This document shows positions 36,601 through 49,683 of a stretch of 64,000 bases of DNA, in pieces. The notes under the pieces were generated by a model. That model made no database searches, was not told where the DNA came from, and saw only the letters and a program-made list of their open reading frames with translations. The DNA comes from Tamarix chinensis (taxonomy: Eukaryota > Streptophyta > Magnoliopsida > Caryophyllales > Tamaricaceae), in NCBI GenBank assembly GCA_030549775.1, contig CM060175.1, positions 95,347,470 to 95,411,469 of the forward strand. Reading direction: 5' to 3'. The translations under genes and the position numbers were made by a program. Within the stretch, counting starts at the first letter, position 1. Each line of letters begins with the position of its first letter.

Positions 36601-39108
36601 GCAAAAAAAAGGTTGGGATCTGAAAATTTAATTTGAGATTTTGGGCCTCTGATTCAAATTTTAAAATATGGAGCAAGTATTTGATCTAGTCAAAACTTAA
36701 ACTTAGCCAGAGCAGATATCTTATTTGAATTTTTTTTAGTATTGTACAATTCGGCTAAAATATCGTGTTTATAAGAAAATTAATTTTTAACAAACAAAGT
36801 GAAAATATTTTATTTTTTTGATAAAAGTTATTAGAAACATTACTCCTAACTTTGTTTTTTTTATCTTTGATGAAAAATTTGCTAAAAAAAATACTCGGTG
36901 CAATATTTTGTCCATCTAGCCTGTTTTTGTTCAAAATCATGGTAAACAACACAACGATACTCAAACACAAAAGAATTCACAATAGAAATAGAATAAGAAG
37001 CTTTTAATTCTTTAATTCTCACTTCTCAAACAAAACCTTAACCTATCTCATTCTCTCTCCTATTCTATTTTAATCTTCCATTCCTTGGCACTCAGTACTT
37101 AGCGGCATAATCATAAAACTACTCATCTCTATAGTGTATGGCATTATGATAGGTGGCAACTACTTGAAAATACTCCTTTACTGTGCCGCTTGGCTCATCG
37201 CCCCTCTAATCTCATCAACTCTCTCTAGTTTTCTGTTTTTCTCTTATCCTTAAACCTGCATTTTTATTTTTATTTTCAATTAGGATGTATGTTAATTATT
37301 TTCTTATTTAGCTCATTATTCCTCCTCCTTATTCAAAAATGCTCCTATTATTGTTAGATACTTTTTTTGTGATAAAATTTTGATTGAGCCAAATAGCTTA
37401 TTATTGTTAGATTAATAGGTAGCTCGAAAACATTTATGTAATTGCTTAGTTGAACTAAATAAAAAAAAAGTTTACTTTGACATATTATTGTTAGATTGGT
37501 TTATTATGCTTAAAAGATACCTTTTATTATATGGTACTATTTATTTGTTTTATTAAGTGTATTTTATTTTTGGTCATAAAATAAAACCACATATTAAAGT
37601 AGGTTATTGGATGCCGAATATCAGATATCAAGATTTCGGATATCATATATTCAGTTATTGTCAATTCTTTTTTATATTTGGTTAAATATAAGATTTTTTA
37701 ATTAAAAATAGATGTGTTTTTGGATATTTAGATATACCGGATATATCAAATATTAACTTCCATTTTTTTAGATATCCGATGCTATTGAATATGGATATGG
37801 ATAAAATGTATCCAATATCCGACCAGATCAAATATTCGAAAAAAATATATCTGATCAAATATGAATATTGGATTTTACATAATCTTATTTATTATAGTAA
37901 GTTGACAACTTGTCAATAGATAATTTCTTACAAGAAAGAAATAAAATTAGACAAAAGAGTAAAAAATTGAATGGCCTATTACTCATTAATGTGAAGTCTT
38001 TATCGGTAGCAATTGAACATTACATATATGATACAACGGGTATAATATAACAAGATACAACTAGTAAAAATAAGTTGCTAGTTATCATGTCTATGTAAGC
38101 CATAATTTAATGGCACAAATGATGATCAACTTTAATACATATAATCCATATACAAGCCAATGACAAATGTGCAGAACCCTCTAGCAATTGATGAAATTAA
38201 TTTAACTGGAAACACAATTGATAAAGAAAACGGAACACAATTTGTCTGTTTCACTTCCTCTTTCCATAAATCCAATGGTGCGTTTTTCTTCCAGTGAGCG
38301 GGAATAGGGATATTATTAAGCTTTTTCTTCCTCTTTGATTTCAGAAATCATATAAAATTTTGAAGAAGATGTACCCTATTTCTCTCTTCTATAAATGTAT
38401 ATGTTTATATATAGAACTATATATTTTCTACACATAATTGATCAACACTTTGTAGTGTTGTGTTTATTTCATACGTGTAACAAAAAAAAGTGGGGGTTGG
38501 TTATTATAATATATTAGGCTTAATTACTAACATATTATTATGTAATATAAATTTTATGGAAAAAGTCTTTATATCTAATTTATTATGGATCACTCCAATG
38601 ATTAATTTATATATAAAATTTAAAATACTTTATTTATATATATTAATAATAATATTATTATATAAATAAAATATATATTAATAATCTAAATAAGTGATTA
38701 TATACATCATATAATGTTAGTGATTATCTTGTATTCTATGGTGATTATTTTGTCTAAATTGATAATTTCCTGTCCATGTTGGTGTTTATGTATTCTAAAT
38801 TTTAATATCTTAAAATTTATGTTATAAATAATTTTTAGAACTCTGTATCGCATACTAATTCGTATGTTTTAGGCCTAACATTGATGATTATTCTTATTCT
38901 ATCCATATTGGTAATGCTTCATAGATAATTACATACACCATATTCTAGTGTTATGATTTCAATGTTATAAATGATTTTTTCCTCAACCAAACATCCTTTT
39001 CCCTTAACCAAACATATGTGCAACATTTTTTTATCTGATTCCATGTTGAATGGTATAATTTGTAGCAATCAAGAGAAAGCTTCAGGGTTGGGGTGTGAGC
39101 AAGGGAGC
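36601..39108. other. AT-rich DNA left of the chromovirus; possible displaced gene promoter
   Basis: No coding sequence was recognised. At 37,595-37,870 words such as GGATATCATATA, GATATCCGATG and AATATCCGACC recur in both orientations, suggesting a small decayed hAT-like element without confirmed ends. The sequence just left of 39,104 would have been contiguous with the start of the 52.4-kb gene before the retrotransposon inserted, so it may hold that gene's ancestral promoter and leader. This is inference from the TSD positions. Confidence 0.45.
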
Positions 39109-39509
39109 TGATACTTCCCAGGAATTCAATTACAGAAAGAATTCGAAAGCAATAAACACAGATGAATTTATAGAGGAAATAGAGGAAGAAGACGAGATGG
39201 CATTTTCATTGACTTCCAATTTTTGTTGCAACAGATACATACATACATATGTCTACTGCCTTCGAATATATATATATTTCGAAGGCATAGATGAGCTAGG
39301 ATGGCTCTATGGCCTTACAGTGGAACATAGTGCTTAATTGTGTTTCATTACATTCATCCACTAAACAATACATTTAATTTATATCATTAATTAGATTGAA
39401 GGGAGTTGTTCCATCTTCAGCTATAGTTGATGCATCTTTGGATTTGGCTGCCATTCCTTGTGCTTCACCATACTCCATCTCTTCCATCTCCTTAGCAGCA
39501 TTCGTAACA
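39109..39509 (-). repeat. Chromovirus 3' LTR (left copy)
   Basis: 401 bp. Alignable by eye with the right LTR over most of its length, for example GGAATTCAATTRCAG, GAAGAAGACGAG, GATGGCTCTAT and CCATCTCTTCCATCTCCTT. It carries an extra segment around 39,237-39,290 (ACATACATA and TTCGAATATATATATATTTCGAA). The unequal lengths and scattered substitutions imply an old insertion. The adjacent internal bases read GACGGGGTAT on the minus strand, a plausible polypurine tract. Confidence 0.9.
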
Positions 39510-40835
39510 ATACCCCGTCCGCAACTAAACCTTTTCCACAAGGGTCGAAGTTAGGGAAACATCGAAGGAGATTATAGTAATACTCCCAAGTGGCATCTTC
39601 ATTATTCCCATTGGACCATTACATCAATACTCTTGTTGTTACCTAATTACCCCTCTTGATAGTTTGACGATCCAAAACGGCCACCAATTCATAGTTGAGG
39701 TATGGAGTAGTCTTGTAGGGGGCTGAGAAATAACTAACGGTCTTCCCATTATAGCTCTTCTTTAGCAAGGAGACATGGAAGATAGGATGAACATAAGTGG
39801 AAGGAGGGCGTTTCAGCTTATAAGCAACTGAATCTACCTTATTTAATACTAGATATGGACCATAAAATTTGGGGGATAAATTGTGCATGGTTCTATTAGC
39901 CAAGGAGACCTGCCAATAGGGTTGCAGCTTGACATATACCTAATTCCCAATGTTAAATTTCCTCTCACTCCTATGCTCATCAGCCTACATCTCTGTTCTT
40001 CTTTGTGCCCTCCTAAGATGGTTCTTGAGAATCACTAGAGCATTCTCCCTTTCTGTGAGAGTTCGATCCACTTGTTCAACTAAAGAGTCCCTAGGGAAGT
40101 ATAGCAGATGTATAGGGGAAGGTTGTCCATAAATGGCTTCAAAAGGTGTAGTTTGTATAGCCGAATGGTATGTGGTGTTATACTACTATTCAACTAATGG
40201 GAGTCAGTTGCACCACTTTGTGGGTGCATAACCTATCATCCACCTCAAGTAAGACTCAAGGTACCTATTGAGGACCTCCAATTAACCATCGTTCTAGGGA
40301 TGATATGCTATGGACATTTTGCAACTTAACCCCTTGTTGGTTGAATATCTCCTACCAAAATTTTCTCTAAAAGATAGGACCATGATCACTGGGGATGGTT
40401 TGTGGTAATCCATGGAGTTTATACACATGATCTTCAAATTCCTGAGCTACCTATGAGGTATTATATGGGTTCTTGAGTGCCACAAAGTGGGCATATTTAC
40501 TCATCCGATCAATGATGGCCATGATGACTTCTTTCCCTTGCGACTCTAGTAATCCTTCAATAAAACCTATATTAATATCAGTCCAAATTGCTTAAGGATT
40601 AGGTAGTGGCCGAAGCTTCCCTAGATACACCAATATATCATACTTATTCCTTTGGCACATATCATATTTTATTGTATATTCCCTTACTACCTTTTTCAAT
40701 CCTTTACGGTAAAAGAGTCCAACCACCCTCTAATAAGTTGGTTGAACTCCCGAGTGTCCCCTTACTGGTGAGGTGTGGTATATTTCCTGTAGCTTCTAGC
40801 ACAAGTTTGAGTCATTACCTACCATCAACTTGCCC
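39510..40835 (-). pseudogene. Chromovirus integrase with C-terminal chromodomain
   Basis: On the minus strand the order is: an HHCC-like zinc region near 40,800-40,640 ending in CQRNK; the core near 40,200-40,050, where PFMDNLP corresponds to the usual PFEAIYGQPP; the C-terminal segment at 39,903-39,700, with LSPKFYGPYLVLNKV and HPIFHVSLLKK; and a chromodomain at about 39,700-39,530, recognised by VLM-WSNGNNEDATWE and CFPNFDP. Several stops interrupt it, including one just before the chromodomain. The chromodomain identifies the chromovirus clade; in that family it directs integration to chromatin marks. This copy cannot make a functional protein. Confidence 0.85.
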
Positions 40836-42764
40836 TTCCTCTTAAGTAATCTGGGAGTAATTGTACTTGGTATTTGCTAATGAATTTTGTTGTAGTTGCT
40901 GCCTTAGTTCTCTAAGTTTATCATTAGTATTCCGGCTCAGTTGGATTTTGTCTAAGAGATTTGAGTGTAGTGTCAACAATGAGGTAGTTAGTATTTCCCC
41001 TCCCGTGACCCTAGAGAGTGAGTCCGCTACCACATTATCTTTTCCCTGCTTGTATATGATCTCGCAGTTATAGGCCATTATTTTAGTGAGCCACATTTGT
41101 TGAAGCTCTATGACTACTCACTGGCTAATGAGGTATTTGATAGGTTGGTAGTCTATTTTAATCTTAAAGTGTTTCACTCTCAAATAGTGTTTCCATTTTT
41201 TTATTACAAATAATATGGACATCAACTCTTTATAATATATTGATAAGGCTGCATATTTTGGGAAGAAGGCCTAATTAATGTAAGCAACGAGATGACCCTC
41301 CTACATGAGAACACCTCCCATTCCCCCTAGATGTATCATTTTCAATAACAAATTCCTTATTGAAGTTGGGGAATGAGAGTACAGAGGTTATGATGAGTGC
41401 AACCTTGAGCTTCTCAAATGCATTTTGCGCCATCACTATCCATCCCCAAGAGTATTTCTCCAACATTTTAGTTAGGGGTTTGTTGATGGTTCCATAATGC
41501 CTCATGAAATTTCTATAACACCTAGCTAGGTCCAAAAATCCCCTAAGTTGAGCGAGGGTTTTAGGTATAGGTCATTGTTTAATCACTTTAATTTTCCAAG
41601 TTCGGTAACCACCCCATATACTGATATTATATGCCCTAGATATTTAATTTGTGTAGTCCTAAATAAGTACTTTCTCTCCTTAGCATACAGCCAGTTGTTG
41701 CAAAGCAATTCTAATGTATCTTCCAGGTGATTCAAATGGGATGGCTAATTAACATTGTAAAACAATATGTCATCAAAAAACACCAAAATGAACCTCCTCA
41801 AACATGGGTGAAAGACCTCATTCATCAATGATTGGAAGGTCGAAGGGGCATTGATTAACCTGAAGGGCATCACCAAATATTCATAGTGCCCTTCGTGTGT
41901 TTTGAATGTTGTTTTGTGCACATTCTTATCTAGTGATAGCCAGAGTGGAGGTCAATTTTTGAAAAATATTTAGCTCCATGAAGCTCTTCCTGTAGCTCTT
42001 CAATAACAGGAATGGGGAACCGCCTCTTCACCATCTGCTTATTAAGCTTTTATAATCAATGAAATACCTCCAAATTCCATCTTTTTTTTTCCACCAGAAC
42101 TATTAGTGAAGAGTAGGGATTGGTACTTTGCTGTATGATTCCTCCTTGTAGCATCTCTTACACTAATGATTCAATGATGTCCTTCTAGATATTGGAATAT
42201 CTATACAGCCTAAGATCTATGGGTTCTGCCCCTGGCTTGAGGATAGTTTCATGATCATGAGTTATGGGTGGGGCAATTCTTTGGGAACTTAAAAAACCAT
42301 GGGGTACCTCTGTAGGATGACATAAAGCTCTCTATTTTATGTTTCTATGTTCTCAACCCCTGATAGTTTAACATTTGTTTCCTCCTTCAATTCCCTATTA
42401 CATAATTAGAGAGCATAGAGTTGTAGGCTATTCTGTGTAGTGGTTTTAGACATAGCCTTTTCAATTTCTTTAGTTCTAAACCCCTTCGACTTGACCCCTT
42501 GAGCACCCCTCAATTTAACCCTCTAATTATTGATCTAGAATTCCACACTTAATTGATTGTAATCTAAAGTGATATGCCCCAAGGTACTTAGCCATTGTAC
42601 CCTCAAGACTATGTCAGACACCCCCAATGGTATTACCATAATGTCACTAGTAAAATCATTCCCCGCAATCTTCTAAACTAGCCCTCTATATATATAGCAA
42701 CTTTGGAGAGCTCTACCTTCTGCCACTGCAACTATTATGGGTTGGGTGGATACTAATTGACACA
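40836..42764 (-). pseudogene. Chromovirus RT / RNase H and downstream half of protease
   Basis: On the minus strand: the protease tail at 42,764 to about 42,680; RT at about 42,330-41,540, with [28 protein letters not shown] and an FFDD catalytic core near 41,790 (the F/Y-x-D-D motif); the RT thumb at 41,535-41,275, including RCYRNFMRHYG and PLTKMLEKYSWGW; and RNase H at about 41,270-40,840, ending in KGKDNVVADSLSRV. Premature stops are present in most sections. The upstream end at 42,764 is the point where E7 splits the protease. Confidence 0.88.
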
Positions 42765-43374
42765 TGTAACACCTCAATTTTTATGAATCAAAAAAATTTC
42801 TTTTTAAGCAAAAGCGTATAATCAAATAGCTAGATGCTATAGCCGTAATTGACATAAGTTTGGCTTACTATACCATTATTATATCAATCACAAGGCAAAA
42901 AAATAAGAAATTAAATCATGATAAATAGAAATTGAAGGAACTTTCATAAACATTAGATAAAAGTTTGGATATTTACTCCGAGTATAATAATCCAAAATAC
43001 AAAAGGGATACCATGGATTTAAGAATCCAAAAAGGATATCCGGTTAGAAAAACATCCAAATAACATAACTCTATATCCATAACCTTGATACCAAAATCAC
43101 TCCTCCACATATAACTCATTAAAGGCTACAAATCAGTCCAATAGGTCAACCTCGACCTGCATAAAGACATATGGGTCGTCTATTTGTGGGAATGAGCAGC
43201 ACCCATGAAATAGATAATTAGTATGCTATGTATTGAGTAAGGTAACAATACAGTCGAAGCTTAATTACACATAATACATGAGTTTACATCAGAGAGTAAC
43301 CATACATATGATAAGATAAAACAGTGTCATATAGATAATGATTCCAGGTCTCACTATATAAATATATCATATTT

Positions 43375-43590
43375 CAGGGACCCCACTATTCTTAAACTGG
43401 TAGAACTATCTAAAACACCTCTCAAGGAAAAAATACCTAAGCCACTATTATTATCCTATGGAATGGACTCAACACTTCTCAGAGAAAAAATACTCATGAG
43501 CCACTATTCTTAAACTGGTGGAACGGTATGAAGCACCTCTCAAAAATAAGACACTTGAGCCACTATTATTATCTAGTGGAATGGGTCCAT
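43375..43590 (-). repeat. Diverged ATAATAGTGG-type repeats in E7
   Basis: Four units of CCACTATTCTTAAACTGGT or CCACTATTATTATC(C)TA(G)TGG, spaced 50-60 bp, lie in the reverse orientation relative to E3. They are more diverged and lack the ACCGGTCC core. Confidence 0.7.
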
Positions 43591-44726
43591 ATAAACACCT
43601 TAGCTCAACTCACGTGATATTTCACTTTAAATAATTAGTATCTTATTAGAATTGATTGTATATTCAAGATTGTCATACGGGACCCATATAAGTATACAAG
43701 ACATAAAATTTAATAATATAATTATGACCACATAATTATTCTTAAATGATCATAATATCCTTAAGTAGTTAAAACTGCTCATATTCTCCCAAGGTCTAAT
43801 AAATATCAATACCAATACATATAAATCTCTAATATCCATTTAGGACATAAATCCTCAATTACTTGCATAGACACCATATCCAACATTATACCAAAAGAAA
43901 TCTCATTACTCAAGATATCATATAATAGAATAACATCAATCATATCGCATGTCAAATAAAAGCACATACATATAAAGTCTTAGCTACGACATGTATCCTT
44001 ACCAACAATGACATCGGCCTCTATGCACGTAAATCCTATACTTCCTCCTTCGAGATCATTGAAAAATCACTTACAAAAAATAAGATAATGCACGATTAGG
44101 CTTGAAGATTATAATTAAGAAAAAAATTCAGGTAAAGGAGGGTAAACATGAAAATAATTGGAATCAATGGAAGTTTGAGCTATGTGGAAGTGTGGTGGAA
44201 GGTGTAATGGTGCTATGGTGAAATTTTGGTGGTGTTTGGGTAAGGTTTGGGTGTGAAAAAGAGGGTGTAAGGCCAAAAAGAGGGGGTTGCAGGGGCGTGC
44301 AACTAGTCATGTACACTCAGGCCTAGAGTTGAGAACCTGCATGCGCAGGCTGTGCCAAGAGGCACTGTCATGCTCAAATAATGAATTACATGAGAAATAA
44401 CAAACAAGAGCGCACAAGCATGTGGAGGCTATGCACGAGCCATGCAAGGGTGCAAAACCAAACCTTACTAGTCTACACAGGCATGCAATAAGGAAAAATA
44501 GAGATTTATATTTGTGTGTGAGTTGTGTGCCTCACAAAAACGAGATGAATGTGAGGAAAGAAGAGGGAAAAATGGCAGTGGTCAACGGTGACGTTGGCGA
44601 TGACGAGGAGGAGTAATGGGGTGGTCTTAGTGGTTGATCCACCAAACTTTGTGCGATGCTTAATGGATGGTGCACAGTGGTGATGGTGGTGGTATGCGAT
44701 AGAAAATAGGGCATCAACCGTCAACA

Positions 44727-44964
44727 AGAAGAAGAAGAAGAAGAAGAAGAAGAAGAAGAAGAAGAAGAAGAAGAAGAAAGGGGCTCGAGTAGTGGTTTTG
44801 GACAGAATTTGGGCAATAAATGAGGCAACAAATGAGGGAGTAAGAGAGGTGAGAAGAAGAAGAAGAAGAAGAAGAAGAAGAAGAAGAAGAAAGGGGCTCG
44901 AGTAGTGGTTTTGGACAGAATTTGGGCAATAAATGAGGCAAAAAATGAGGGAGTAAAAGAGGTG
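44727..44964 (+). repeat. Tandem duplication of (GAA)n plus a 73-bp unit
   Basis: A GAA run (44,727-44,778) is followed by 73 bp starting AGGGGCTCGAGTAGTGG. A second GAA run (about 44,852-44,891) is then followed by the same 73 bp at 44,892-44,964 with few changes. Frames across it are poly-Ser/Phe/Leu artefacts. It lies in the purine-rich part of E7. Confidence 0.9.
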
Positions 44965-46899
44965 GAGTAGAGTATGTGTGTGTGTGTGTGCATGGTGGTG
45001 TGTGAATGAGATGTGCAAGGAAAATATGAAAAGGTGATGATGTAGATGGTGATGGTTGATAAGGCAGCAAGGGGTGGAGCAAAATTCAATGGAGAGATGG
45101 GAGAGGATGGTTAAGAGTGATGGAGGAGTGTTGGGTAGGGTTGTAAACGAGTTAAGCCAGTTCGAGCTCGGCTCGGGTTCGGCTTGTTAAAAGCTCGTTT
45201 GAGTTCATTCATTCAGTTAAATGAGCTTTAATTAAGGCTCGTATTATACTCGTTTAATAAACGAGCCGAGCTTGAGCTTAGGTATGTTCGGCTCGGCTCG
45301 TTTAGTAATCGTTTAAGGTTCGGCTCGAAATTGGCTCATTAAAAGCTCATTTATGAGTTTTTTAAAGTTGTAAACAAAACACGGCATTTTACATTAAAAC
45401 ACCGTGTTTTGCTACTACCCAAAACATTCCCGCCCGTCGCCCGTGCACAGTGCACACACGCACACTACACGCGGCTACACCTCCTACCCAAACGACCCAA
45501 AAACACCCCACACCCCTACCCCATCTCTCTTCCCTTGTCTGAGAGTCTTCGTCTCAAGTCTCGAGTCTCGACTCTTGATCCTCAGCCTTCCCTCTACTAG
45601 ACCATCCTTCGCACACTCACCACCCCTTTTTAGCTGCCTCAAGTCCGCCCCGCGCTCATCGTTCGTTATCCGACTCATTTTCCGGCCATCGTCCCTATTC
45701 TGGCGCAACTCGTTTGGTGGACTGTGGAAACCATCATCCCTCTTTGGTGTTTTTAGAAACCCTTGCGAAGTTGCGGTCTTCGTCAATTTGTCCCCCAGGT
45801 ATGTGTTCTTCCTTCTTCATTCATTGAATCATCTTACAATTTTAGATGTTTTAGATGATTGATTTTTAATTTGAAGTGTTCTAGGTCTACTGATCAAATG
45901 TGTTTGATTTGAAGTCACTGAATCGCAAGTGACCTTGCAGCATCTGTTTCCACTAAATTTTGTAGTGAGGTAAAATTTCTCATCAATTATTATTCGTATT
46001 CCAATTATTTATGCTTGACTTTGTGACTAAAAAATTTGTGCGGCTTGCATGAATAATTGCATATAAATGATTCAATTCCAACGTATGCACTTAAATTAGA
46101 TGAGAAAATCCCAATTTTTTGTTAAAAAATTGATAGTTTAGGGTTTATGAAAGATTACCATAAATTCGAACCTATAATGATGAAGGATGTTTGTTTTCTA
46201 TCAAAGAATGGTTATGATTCACTAATTTGATATTAAATAGGCCTATTTTGTGTGAGGTATAGATTGATTTGTATGAGAAGAAAGGAGAGAGCATGAGAGG
46301 AGTTCAATGGTGCTTTGAAAACTAGGGGCTTGGGTTTGGCTGAACATGTGAGGGCATATTTACATGTTCGACAAACAGTTGACTTGTTTAGTATATCACT
46401 CCATTGTTCGTAAAACTAATCAACTAGTTTGGAAGTTTCCAATGACTATTCTTATCACCAATCAGCTAGTTTTATCATTTCAGTCAACTTCTATCACCTA
46501 GGTTAAACAGAACAAAAATTTATGATTTAGCCCCCTAGTTTAAGTAGAACTGGTCAACTGGTTCCTCTAAATCCATCAATTACTTTGAAGATAAATGAAC
46601 AAATTTAGCTGGCCTATTTGCACTTCTTGAGCATATCAAATCATTTTAGATTATGAATCATACTTATGCATTTATGTTCAATTTTGGCACTTTAACCAAC
46701 AATTATATGTGCTAATTTACACAGTTAAATCCAAGAAATCTTTAGGCCATGTTATTATGATTTTTATTAACTTTCATGATTTATCCTCACCTATATCATA
46801 ATTCCACTACTTTGAGAGAGATAACGTAGATCATATAAATGTCATTCATAATTCTCTCATAATAGTTGTGAATCTTTACTTATTTAAGGTTTTAGTGAA

Positions 46900-47655
46900 G
46901 ATGTATCCCCTTTGATGCAATGTATGTACAAACAACAAAATAATATCCCCTTTTTTCAAAACGGTCCCAAATGAAGTAATGTTTGATTTCAATATGTTTG
47001 GACTTTGACTATTAAAAGAAATTCTTATTGAGGTAAAAAGAATTGGTGTTATTATATCTAATTAGAATTTTTTCAATATTAATTCCATATTCATTTAATT
47101 GATTTTTATGCAAATTAGTTGTGCACAACAAACACCAGCTAATATATATTCTACTTTAGTTATAGATAAAGAAATAATAGATTATTACTTACTACACTAA
47201 CTAAGGAACCTTCTATGAATTTACATGTACCCAAAGTGCTCTTTCTATCAACCTTATATCCCATGAAGTTAGCATTAAAGTAGCCTACCAGGTCCAAAAG
47301 TATATCTCTAAGGTAAAACAATCCAAGATTATGGGTGCTGGTTAGATTCTTAAGAATATTCTTTACGGTAGTTATATGAGATTCTTAGGGATCACATTGA
47401 AACCTAACACATAAGCATAAACCAAATATAATATCAGATCTATATGCCATAAGGTAGAGAAGTGATCTAATCATACCTCCATATCTTTCTTGATCAACTT
47501 ATTTACCTTCTTTCATCCATGTCAAGATGTGTGGTAGTAGCCATAGAAGTATTACATGCCTTGCTCCCGTTCATTTCTAACATCTCGTCCATATCCCTGG
47601 TGTAATTTTCTTGGTTGACAAATATGAAGTTATGCATGGTTTGGGAAATTAAATA
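46900..47655 (-). pseudogene. Ty1/copia RT-RNase H remnant inside the hAT element
   Basis: Minus-strand fragments in order: FVNQENYTRDM near 47,630; GGMI-RSLLYLMAYRSDIIFGLC near 47,470-47,400; CDP-ESHITTVKNILKNL; VGYFNANFMGYKVDRKSTLGTC near 47,280; then VVHN-FA near 47,130. These match the C-terminal RT and start of RNase H of plant copia elements (family patterns GSLLYLTASRPDI and GYSDADFAG...KSTSGTC). Stops occur throughout. No copia LTR was seen, so this is a fragment, either captured by the hAT element or left from a nested insertion. Confidence 0.85.
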
Positions 47656-49540
47656 ATTGAGGTTAATTTTTTATTTAGAAAGTAAATTTATCAATTTATT
47701 TTATGTACATTAAAGTTCCAAAATTTCTTTTTTTTAAGAGTGTTGAAATAGAAGGTTTATATACTAATGGTTAGTATCTAAAATATATAACCAACATTTA
47801 ATGCCTAAATTATTTATAAAAAAAGATTGTCTGAATAATATTGTTTTGATTTGATCTTAGGTTGAAGAAGTTAACAGAAATTGGTGGTTGAAGAATTAAA
47901 GTGAACAAAAAAAAATTAGTCAGTAGGTAGTATTAGCAACGCCTTAATTTTAGAATTATTTTATTATACTTTTAGTTTTTTGCTATATTTATTTATAATT
48001 ATTTTTTTATATCATATTTTATCTTTTTTGTTTTAATAAAGGTGTCCATAAGGACGAATACAATTTTTGGTATATATTTCATATATTTAGCAGGGCAGGG
48101 AAAATAAACTGGTGAAATTGTCCTAAAAACTGGTGAAATTGTCTCTAACTACACTAATTCTCTTGACGTAGCTCTCACACAAGTAGATGTCAATGTTGAA
48201 GCACCATCCGCATACCTCATGCTACTTCCTCGTCACACAAAGGACCCTCTCATTGGTATAGAGCTTTTCCCTTTTTTCCACAAAGGCTTACCTCTCTAAA
48301 ATGTCTCAAGGGACCTTGGATTAGCCAATCTCATCACCAAGAATGGGTAATTTATATTCCAAAAACCCATCTAAATAATTATCAAACATTAACCTTTTCC
48401 CGATTTTTAAGGTGAAGAGGAAGAAGAAAATTTTTGAGAACCATTCACAAAGTAAATTATAATTCATGGTGAATAAAGAAATTGAGGAAAAAGGAAGATT
48501 AATTCTCATTTCACTCTCAAAAGCCAAGACAAGTATAATTAATAATTCCCTAGGAAAATAAACTCCATTACAAATAAACCTTGATAGAAAATCAACTGGT
48601 CACGACATAATAATCAAGCTCCCACATTCCCTAAAAACAATATTTCCCAGCTACAAGTAAATTTTAGGGAAATAATGAACTTTGGCTAATGAATTAATTA
48701 AGGCTCACCATATGATCACCATCCTTGTAAATTTAAAAGGTCCTTTATTTTTCAGAAACTAAATATTTTCTTAATTAGTGTATGGCATAAGACTTAAAGT
48801 CATACTAAATACAATAACTAGGTGTTTAGCAATTGTTATTCCTTGAAAACAAGAATCCTTGTGACTTTGTAAAAGTGATTCATGCGGAAGGTTCTCCTAG
48901 TAGTTACGAAGTCCAAGCATTAATAATAGAAAGGTTTCCTTTGGAAACAAAATGCTCTAATTAATCAAGAGGAAACATAATAGACCGGGGAATAGGCTTG
49001 ACAACCTATGATTTTGCGAGTGAGAAATTGAAAAAACAAATAGTGGTTCACTCAATGAACAATCATAGAGTCCAAAAAAAAACTACACAAAAATATTACA
49101 AACAAAGAATCTTCATGAAATATAAAACTGAGAATACTCTTGTATTAGCGGGGCAGGGAGCGCTCCTCCTGAAAAACACTTTTCCACTTATGTCGATTGC
49201 CCTTAAACATATGGAATCTCACGTCATTATCCAGAATTATTGACCTCAACTTTAATTGCAAAGTACACGCAATCAGCACAACTTTAAATGAGTTACTATG
49301 AGATCCAGTGCCGGCGATTTGGAACATTGGCAATTTGTATTCGTGTGCAGTGACCGCTCAAAATTCTATTTAACACTAGGACTCAAGTTGGTTATGAACT
49401 TATCAAATTATCTTTTACTTATTATATTCTATCATAACAAAGGTCATATCTCTCTTATGGGTCGTAGACAAATTTTGTTGCGACTTTTCTACATTTTATT
49501 GCCTATTTAACTCATTAATCTATAAATTTTGGGTCGTATC
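47656..49540. other. hAT interior without recognised content
   Basis: AT-rich; no domain, RNA gene or repeat was recognised. Short frames at 48.3-49.5 kb show no family motif. Confidence 0.45.
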
Positions 49541-49544
49541 GAAT

Positions 49545-49683
49545 AAGGGCCAAATTAATTCAATTTAGAATTTATATTCACATTGATTGTTATCAATTTA
49601 ATATGAATAATAATTAAATTTTGTGATTTATTATTACTGTTATGTTTATCATAGTAATTTTTATCATATCATAATATAGAGTT
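49545..49683 (+). repeat. Segment shared with the intron-4 hAT-like element
   Basis: About 135 bp starting GGGCCAAATTAATTCAATTT closely matches 55,731-55,860 (GGGCCAAGTTAATTCAATTT), with shared stretches such as ATTTATATTNACATTGATTG and AAATTTTGTGATTTATTATT. By eye the two agree at well over four in five positions. It is either a related element fragment inside the big hAT element or a shared internal module. Confidence 0.8.

Noticed and set aside
44506..45089. Minus frames of up to 170 codons near 44.5-45.1 kb
   Set aside because: They run through (GAA)n repeats, giving poly-Ser, poly-Phe or poly-Leu in the three frames; a microsatellite artefact.
45404..45862. Open frame of 152 codons in the hAT element as a possible transposase exon
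   Set aside because: It has no BED-finger or hATC motif. It may be an untranslated first exon, but nothing supports a protein.
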